Source of the DNA: Streptomyces caelestis
Lineage (GTDB): Bacteria; Actinomycetota; Actinomycetes; Streptomycetales; Streptomycetaceae
Reading direction: 5' to 3'
Assembly (NCBI RefSeq): GCF_001279005.1
Contig: NZ_LGCN01000154.1
Span: 88,839-152,838 of the forward strand
Length of the DNA: 64,000 nt
In this document: positions 58,418-64,000 of the stretch, one piece after another
How the letters are laid out: every line of letters begins with the position of its first letter
Position numbering within the stretch: the first letter of the stretch is position 1
Notes under the pieces: model-generated
Told to the model about the DNA's origin: nothing
Seen by the model: the letters and a program-made list of their open reading frames with translations, nothing else
Database searches by the model: none
Made by a program: the position numbers and the translations under genes

Positions 58418-61400
58418 CTACTTCAGCCGGTAGGCCCGGATGACGCTCTGCGTCACCGCGCTCCCGGCCGTGTCACTGGCAGTGGCGCGCAGGGACACGT
58501 GGCCGCTGCCGCTCGGGTGCTGCACGACGGCGGCCCACTGCTTGCCGCGGCGGTTGACCTCGGCCGTCCGCCAGGTCTTGCCGTCGTCGTAGGAGACCTC
58601 GACCCCGGGCGTCCTGATCCTGCCGGTCCCCGGCGCGCCCGGCTGCCGCTTGACGGTGACGGGGATGGTGAAGGGGTGGCCCGACGGCGCGGCGTCGTCG
58701 CCGTCGAGCCGGGGCGAGAACCCGACGGTCAGCAGGGGCAGTACGGCTGTGCCGCCCGTGTTCTGCGAGGGGAAGGTCCATGCGGCGTCGACCCGGCTGC
58801 CGAGGCCGAACACCTGCTGCTCGGCGGAGGCCTCGAGGCGGTAGGTCGCCCTGGCCGCGGGGACGTTGAACATGCCGAAGCCGAGGTACTCGGTCTCACC
58901 GACGAGTTGCCCGTCGCGGTACAGCGCGGTCCTGGCCCGGTCGGCGTAGGCGGGCGAGCCGACGTGTCCGGCGGCGTCGCTGAACAGCGCCGGGTTGGCG
59001 ATGAGCGTGTCGCCCTCGCGGATCACGCCGTCGAACGTGCGGGTGTCGGCGAGGCCGGGGACGAACGGGCCCTTGTTCCACTGCTCGGTGTAGCGGCGGC
59101 CGGCCTTGTACGGCCGGGGAGCGGCCTCGATCACCCGTTCCGGGCCCACCCACAGGGCGGAGCCCCACTGGATGCCCGGCGTGTAGTACTCCGTGCGCCG
59201 GCTGGGCAGGGGCATCCGGAGCATGTACGCCGAGTCGTAGCCGTACCCGGGATCGAGGTTGCGCCAGCCGTACGGCTGGCCGGAGGTGCCCTGGAAGTCG
59301 TGCCGGACGGCGGCGAAACTCCTCTTGGTGTAGTGCTTGGCGAACCCGTCGGGGACGCGGCCCTTCACCTCTTCGCCGGCGGCGTACAGGTAGGGGCTGG
59401 AGGAGAACAGGCCGTCGGGGCTCGGCTCGGCCCATTGAGCGGTGACCATGGTGGTGAAGGCGCCGGCGGCGGCCGGGGGACCGATCTGCCCGATGGTGAG
59501 CCCGTTGAAGGAGCGGCTCATTACTCCGGCCGTGGTGAACCGGCCGGATCCCGTACGGAAGTTGAAGCCCACGTTGGCCTGAGCCAGGGCGGCCGTGGTC
59601 TCGGGCAGGGCGGCCGTCATGGCGATGGGCTTGGCCCGGCGGGGATCCACGGTGAGCGAGGTGTCGCGGTCCAGCACCAGTTCGGGCCGGGCGAGCATGG
59701 CCAGGTCCTCGTCGTCCGTACGGAACTGCCTCGTCATGCTCATCAGTCCGTAGCGGCCCTTGGGCAGCCGGACGGTCAGCGTGCCGTCGGTGTCCGCGGG
59801 CCACCGTTCCGCACCGCTGGCGAGATTGATCAGACGGGTGAAGTAGCCTTCGGCCGGGTTTCCCGTCCGGTCGAGGAAATCGAGGGTGAGGCTGTAGCTC
59901 TCCACCTCCTTGTGCACGCTGAAGGTGGTGACCAGCTCGGCCTGCCCGGCGGCCGCCACCAGACGGCCCGACCACATGCCGTCGGCCGCCTCGACGCTCG
60001 TGTCGGCCGTGAGGGTGACCTGGGCCTGTCCGCCGGCGGGCACGGTGACCTCGTCCGTACCGGTCCGGAACATGCCGGCCGGAGCCGCGGCCCCGTCCGG
60101 CCCGCCGGCCCGCACCGTCAGGTCGAAGGTGACGTCGGTGTCGCCGGTGTTGCGGTAGGTGACCGTCTTCGTGACGGGCTTGTCGTCGTGGTGCGGCCAC
60201 AGCGCCTTGCCGAAGGAGAGGGAGGCGGGGTCGGCGGTCACGGTCTGGGAGAGGGCACGGGCCACGTCGGCCCGGCCGGCCCCCTGCTCGAAGACCGTCA
60301 GGCCGGGGTTGGGCGTGGCCGAAGCCATGAGAGCGGCCTTCAGCTCGCCGGCATTCCAGTCCGGGTGCTTCTGCGCGAGCAGGGCCGCCGCGCCGGAGAC
60401 GTGCGGGGTGGCCATCGACGTCCCGTTGGCGCTGGTGTAGTGCTGGTCGACCGGGGCGCCCATCGACGTACCCGTGGCGCGGGCGGCGACGATGTCCACG
60501 CCCGGAGCGGTGATGTCCGGCTTGATGCCGTCGTCACCCACCCGCGGTCCACGGCTCGAGAAGTCGGCGAGCCGGTCGGACTTGTCGACGGCGCCCACGG
60601 TGAGCGCGGCGTCCGCGCTGCCGGGTGAGCCGATCGAGCCGCGGCCCGGTCCGCTGTTGCCGGCGGCGATCACGAAGAGCGAGCCGGTCCGCTCGGTGAG
60701 GGTGTCGACCGCCTCCTCGAGCGGATCGACATCCGGTGCGTCCCCGCCACCGATGCTGATGCTGACGATGCGGGCCTGCTTCTGGGCGGCCGCCCACTCC
60801 ATGCCGGCCAGCATCGCCGACTCACTGCAGCCGACGCTCTCGCAGACCTTGCCGGAGATCAGGGTGGCGTCGGGGGCCACTCCCTTGTGCTTGCCGCCCG
60901 AGGCCGCGCCACTGCCGGCGATGGTCGACGCCACGTGTGTGCCGTGGCCGACGGTGTCCTCGTCCGTGGTCGTGGTGAAGTTCCTGCTCTCGGCCACGTT
61001 GTGGGCCAGGTCGGGGTGGCGGGTGTCCACGCCGCCGTCCAGCACGGCCACCGTCACCCCCTTGCCGGTCAGGCCGGCCTTCCACGCGGTGGGGGCGCCG
61101 ATCTGGGGCACGCTGCGGTCCAGCGCCGGCTGTCGCTTGCCGTCGAGCCAGATCCGTTCGATCCCGCTCGCGGGAACGAGCCGGGCGGCGGCGCCGTCCT
61201 TCGTCCGCGCAGGTGAGGCGCCGGCCGTGACCGCCTTCCAGACGTCACCGGCGCGGCGCTTGGAGACCGAAACCGCCGCCCCGTCGATGGCGGGCAGCTT
61301 GCGGCCCATCGTGGCGCCGGCCTCGTCGAGCACCGAGTCAGCGGCCTTGCGGGTGCCGGCGCTGCGGTAGCCGACCATGACCGGCAGGTGTGAACTGACC

Positions 61401-61774
61401 CGGTCCGAATAGCCGTTCCGGGTCAGCGCGCCGATGTTGAACAGACGCCGGTCCAGTCTGCCGGTGCGTATCAGGGGCTCGGCGTCCTGCGGGATCACGT
61501 ACAGGTCGCCGTCGCTGCGGAGGGTGAGGAAGCGTATGTTCTCCCGGCCTCTCGCCGGCTGTATCGACGCACTGCCCGCACCGCTCGACGCCACCGTGAC
61601 CCGGTCTCCCGTGAGCAGGGTGAAGGTGACGTGGCGGGCGGAGCTCTGCGCGCCGCCGTCGGCCCCGTCGGATGCCGCGGAGGCTGTACGAGGGCCGGCC
61701 CAACTGGGCTGTCCCAGGCTCAGCACCAGCCCGGCCATGGCGAGGCAGGCCATGCCTCTTCTCGATGCTCGCAT
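58418..61774 (-). CDS. secreted subtilisin-like serine protease (S8)
   Basis: An 1118-residue protein with a signal peptide (RGMACLAMAGLVLSLGQPSWA), a propeptide to about residue 215, and an S8 peptidase domain with the triad Asp in VAVLDGGVDTRHPDL, His in GHGTHVASTIAG, Asn of the oxyanion hole in VIAAGNSGPG and Ser in NGTSMATPHVSG. The C-terminal half holds several beta-sandwich domains and no cell-wall anchor is seen. It is a large extracellular protease typical of Streptomyces. ATG 61774 is chosen because AGGGAG precedes it and the signal peptide starts there, although upstream in-frame codons exist. No substrate can be predicted. Confidence 0.92.
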   Translation of the reverse strand: MRASRRGMACLAMAGLVLSLGQPSWAGPRTASAASDGADGGAQSSARHVTFTLLTGDRVTVASSGAGSASIQPARGRENIRFLTLRSDGDLYVIPQDAEPLIRTGRLDRRLFNIGALTRNGYSDRVSSHLPVMVGYRSAGTRKAADSVLDEAGATMGRKLPAIDGAAVSVSKRRAGDVWKAVTAGASPARTKDGAAARLVPASGIERIWLDGKRQPALDRSVPQIGAPTAWKAGLTGKGVTVAVLDGGVDTRHPDLAHNVAESRNFTTTTDEDTVGHGTHVASTIAGSGAASGGKHKGVAPDATLISGKVCESVGCSESAMLAGMEWAAAQKQARIVSISIGGGDAPDVDPLEEAVDTLTERTGSLFVIAAGNSGPGRGSIGSPGSADAALTVGAVDKSDRLADFSSRGPRVGDDGIKPDITAPGVDIVAARATGTSMGAPVDQHYTSANGTSMATPHVSGAAALLAQKHPDWNAGELKAALMASATPNPGLTVFEQGAGRADVARALSQTVTADPASLSFGKALWPHHDDKPVTKTVTYRNTGDTDVTFDLTVRAGGPDGAAAPAGMFRTGTDEVTVPAGGQAQVTLTADTSVEAADGMWSGRLVAAAGQAELVTTFSVHKEVESYSLTLDFLDRTGNPAEGYFTRLINLASGAERWPADTDGTLTVRLPKGRYGLMSMTRQFRTDDEDLAMLARPELVLDRDTSLTVDPRRAKPIAMTAALPETTAALAQANVGFNFRTGSGRFTTAGVMSRSFNGLTIGQIGPPAAAGAFTTMVTAQWAEPSPDGLFSSSPYLYAAGEEVKGRVPDGFAKHYTKRSFAAVRHDFQGTSGQPYGWRNLDPGYGYDSAYMLRMPLPSRRTEYYTPGIQWGSALWVGPERVIEAAPRPYKAGRRYTEQWNKGPFVPGLADTRTFDGVIREGDTLIANPALFSDAAGHVGSPAYADRARTALYRDGQLVGETEYLGFGMFNVPAARATYRLEASAEQQVFGLGSRVDAAWTFPSQNTGGTAVLPLLTVGFSPRLDGDDAAPSGHPFTIPVTVKRQPGAPGTGRIRTPGVEVSYDDGKTWRTAEVNRRGKQWAAVVQHPSGSGHVSLRATASDTAGSAVTQSVIRAYRLK

Positions 61775-62940
61775 TCCACTCCCTGTCGTGGTCAGGTCAA
61801 TTCGCCAGGAGGCCCGGAGCGCGGTCCGTACCTCGGCGGAACCCGCCTGCGGCGTCGGCCGCCGGCTGCCGGATCGCGGTCGTGTGAAGCGCAGGTAGCG
61901 TCGCATCGTTCCTCGTCGGTCGACCAGGCTTGATCGCTTCGCAACTGCGCCGTGACGCACATGCGACAGGCGGACGCGACGGTGCGCCTGCCGCGTGTCC
62001 GATCGGCGGCGCTCCTGCCGGGGTGGTCCGGTTCGCCTTCCGCGGTGGCGGAGCCCGGGGGAGTGTGAAGCGAGCCAGGGGCCGATGGCGACAAGCGGGA
62101 TCGAAGGCCCGTCCGGCAGGGGTGTGCGCCTCCTTCCCGGCCCGGCCTGGCATCTCCGCTCTCAGGGGGAGGGGATCGGTGCCAAGGCGCGACACCGGCC
62201 ATGCTCGGAAACATCGTCAGCGGGCGAGCAGAGGGTGATGACGCCCAAGCACCCGGCTTCGGGGGGGCGGGGCGAACGGCGAGGGGAAATCGCTCGCCGT
62301 CCGTTCCCGACTCCGTTCGCGCCTTTTTGCAAGGTCCGCAAGGGGAGACGTGTCGCATGCGCGACGATGGGGATCATGCTCGGGTCCGTCGGATCGACCA
62401 AAGCCGAAGAGGCCGCCCATGTGCTGCTGGACCGGGGCTCGGCCTCCCTGCAGGAACTGGCCACCGCCTCCGCTCGCGCCCGACGCCTGGTCAAGTCTCT
62501 CTTGGGCGAGGGGCTGTCCACGCTTCGCTGCGTGGGCCGGCACACAGGTGCGGGCGGCGCGGCGGGCCATCAGTTCCCGCAGCCGGGTCCGCCGCAGGTC
62601 CGCCTCGCAGTTCCCGCCGTCCGCGGACGGGGAGACCCGGTGGAACGTCGTCCGATCGAGCGCCGCCTCCGCAGGCGTGGGCTCCCCGGTCTGGTGCGGA
62701 GCGGCTGCGGGCGGGAAATGGCGCGGCTCGTGCGGCGCAGGCGTCGAGTCGGGCGACGCTGACGCGGGAGCCGAGCAGGCGGGCGGCATGTAGTCCGGTG
62801 CGGTCCGGTCCCAGGGCTGACGGGGCCGTCCGGGGCTGGAAGGCGGCGGTCGGCGGATCGGGGTGGGCAAGGAGCCGGGCGGCTGTACCGAGGGCGCGGT
62901 CGAGGTCGGATTCGGGGACGGGGGTGGTTCGCACCGGCAA
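61775..62940. other. long intergenic region with only gene scraps
   Basis: About 1.2 kb between two leftward genes. On the minus strand at 62850-62940 a short piece (ESDLDRALGTAARLLAHPDP, then PTAAF) resembles the effector domain of LacI-family repressors, and may be a remnant. On the plus strand from 62383 a 50-residue stretch (TKAEEAAHVLLDRGSASL) looks protein-like but has no known family. An A/T-rich patch GCCTTTTTGCAAGG at about 62320-62333 could be part of a promoter. No gene is supported. Confidence 0.4.
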
Positions 62941-62971
62941 GCCCGCGGCGCCGGTGGGAGGCGCCGCGGGC
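62941..62971 (-). terminator. terminator of the pectate lyase gene
   Basis: GCCCGCGGCGCC (62941-62952) and GGCGCCGCGGGC (62960-62971) form a perfect 12-bp stem with a 7-nt loop, 26 bp after the pectate lyase stop on the minus strand. Confidence 0.75.
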
Positions 62972-62997
62972 CGTCAGCGCTGTGCCGGAGGGGGAGG

Positions 62998-64000
62998 TCA
63001 CATGCCGATGTTCACCTGAGGGCCGGCGTAGGTGCCCAGCAGGGCCGGGACACTGCTCGCCGGGTCGAGCGTGTAGCTGTAGAAGCTGCGCGGGTCGAAG
63101 GCCGACCCTCGTGTCTGCTGCTTGCCCGACGAATTCTTCACGATGCTGCCGGTCTGGCGCAGCTCGGCGGTCGAGTCGGGGTAGTAGGGGTTCTTGACCG
63201 TGTCGTAGTAGCTGTTCTCGATGACCATCTTGGTGCTGCCGCGGGAGTAGTTTCCGTAGCCGGTGATGTTCTGCAGGTAGTTGTTGTACAGGTGGGCGTG
63301 GGCCACGTTGTCCGTGCTGGGATTGCGTGGGCCGGTCTTGTGGATCCAGTTGTGGTGGATCGTCATGCGGGCGGTGACGTTGTCCGTCCAGCCGATGCCG
63401 AACGCCTTGTTGCCCTCGGTCAGGACGTTCCAGGACACGGTGAGGTTGGTGGTGTCCTTGCGGCTGTCGATGAGGCCGTCGTTCATCCGCATGATCCGGT
63501 TGTGGTCGATCCAGATGCGGTTGGCGGTGTCCATCTGGATGCCGTCGTAGTCGTAGCCGTCGTCTCCCGGGTCGTCGTCCGCCATGCGGGTGTCCCGGAT
63601 GGTGAGGTTGCGGATGATGACGTTGCTGGTGCCCTCACCGAGGAAGAAACCGCCGCCCGCGATGGTGCCGCTGGTGCCGACGCCCACCACCGTCTTGTTC
63701 GACGTGACCCGGATCTCCTTGCCGTACGGCGACACCGAGATCGTCCCGTTGACCCGGATGGTGTACGGCTGACCCGCACTGGCGTACCGCTCGAGATCGG
63801 CCTGGCTGGACACGGTCACCGTCTGCCCGCCCGCGCCGCCGGTGGTGCCCGCCGCCCCGGCGAATCCGTCCGGCGTGCTCGGCCAGTCCCGGCCGCCCGA
63901 CCCGGCGGGGGTGAAGAGCCACTGTTTGGTGGTGGTGTCGGCGCAGGTTTCCTGGACGATCGGGGTGCCGTTGGCGGTGCCGGCGTTCTGGTTGGCGAGG
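62998..64000 (-). CDS. pectate lyase (PL1) with N-terminal lectin-like module, N-terminus beyond window
   Basis: The minus-strand frame is open from the window edge to the stop at 62998 (334 codons seen). The first residues (NGTPIVQETCADTTTKQWLF) look like the end of a ricin-B/CBM13-type module. A Gly-rich linker leads to a right-handed parallel beta-helix with PL1 features: TISVSPYGKEIRVTSNKTVVGVG, IRNLTIRDTRMADDDPGDDGYDYDGIQM (Ca2+ Asp cluster), NRIWIDHNRI, VTARMTIHHNWI, TGPRNPSTDNVAHAHLYNNYL. It would cleave polygalacturonate outside the cell. The signal peptide should lie beyond 64000. Confidence 0.9.
   Translation of the reverse strand, partial: LANQNAGTANGTPIVQETCADTTTKQWLFTPAGSGGRDWPSTPDGFAGAAGTTGGAGGQTVTVSSQADLERYASAGQPYTIRVNGTISVSPYGKEIRVTSNKTVVGVGTSGTIAGGGFFLGEGTSNVIIRNLTIRDTRMADDDPGDDGYDYDGIQMDTANRIWIDHNRIMRMNDGLIDSRKDTTNLTVSWNVLTEGNKAFGIGWTDNVTARMTIHHNWIHKTGPRNPSTDNVAHAHLYNNYLQNITGYGNYSRGSTKMVIENSYYDTVKNPYYPDSTAELRQTGSIVKNSSGKQQTRGSAFDPRSFYSYTLDPASSVPALLGTYAGPQVNIGM

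Noticed and set aside
58076-60628. Long plus-strand open frame (850 codons) opposite the subtilisin-like protease
   Set aside because: Only the first ~40 codons match a real family (pectinesterase remnant). The rest is Gly/Arg/Val shadow sequence of the protease gene.
62850-62940. LacI-family regulator next to the pectate lyase
   Set aside because: Only ~30 residues resemble a LacI effector domain, with no HTH and no continuing frame, so no gene is annotated.

Overview
The window looks like a Streptomyces (or very close actinomycete) chromosome. GC is very high throughout, GTG starts are common, two TTG starts occur, and many families are typical of that genus: MoxR/VWA/SWIM cluster, tandem DUF4139 proteins, PAS-GAF-PP2C phosphatase, GlxA-type AraC regulator, PucR regulator, and a sugar ABC transporter without its own ATPase. 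The density of broken genes suggests an accessory region such as a chromosome arm. That placement is inference.

Layout. 1-6.7 kb: a translationally coupled cluster of a cut-off gene, a MoxR AAA+ ATPase, a DUF5682-VWA fusion and a SWIM zinc-finger protein. 7-13.5 kb: a DUF475/TerC membrane protein, a quinone-oxidoreductase-like enzyme divergent from a GlxA regulator, and an AurF-like diiron oxygenase with a ferredoxin-ferredoxin reductase fusion behind a candidate operator. 13.6-19.6 kb: a beheaded MHS transporter, two tandem DUF4139 genes whose junction carries an 80-bp inverted duplication that has cut off the end of the upstream gene, and a proline-rich membrane-anchored protein. 20.3-28.3 kb: a PAS-GAF-PP2C phosphatase, an acetyltransferase, a GNAT protein and small membrane proteins, interspersed with remnants (methyltransferase, CBM6/ricin protein, rhodanese, DUF2235). 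28.7-38.9 kb: PhzF protein, secreted endonuclease/phosphatase-fold protein, cytochrome P450, GlsB-type stress protein, LppX-like lipoprotein, DUF1152, DEAD-box helicase, secreted cyclophilin. 39.4-42.9 kb: fatty-acid desaturase plus its ferredoxin reductase, divergent from a PucR regulator. This block is flanked by two ~240-bp direct repeats and fragments of LuxR-type regulators.

44.8-57.5 kb is the functional centrepiece. One transcription unit encodes SDR sugar dehydrogenase, D-galactonate dehydratase, KDPGal aldolase, KDG-type kinase and SMP-30 lactonase. A convergent unit encodes GH35 beta-galactosidase, sugar-binding lipoprotein, two permeases and a cellulase-like glycosidase. A FadR-type GntR regulator is divergent from the second unit. 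Together they make a complete route from beta-galactosides through an oxidative De Ley-Doudoroff pathway to pyruvate and glyceraldehyde-3-phosphate. A nearly identical 16-bp AT-rich element sits in front of both units and is the likely GntR operator.

57.8-64 kb: a decayed pectinesterase, a secreted subtilisin-like protease and a pectate lyase with a lectin-like N-terminal part that runs off the window. These fit a plant-polysaccharide theme with the galactose locus. I saw no tRNA, rRNA, CRISPR array or intact insertion sequence.
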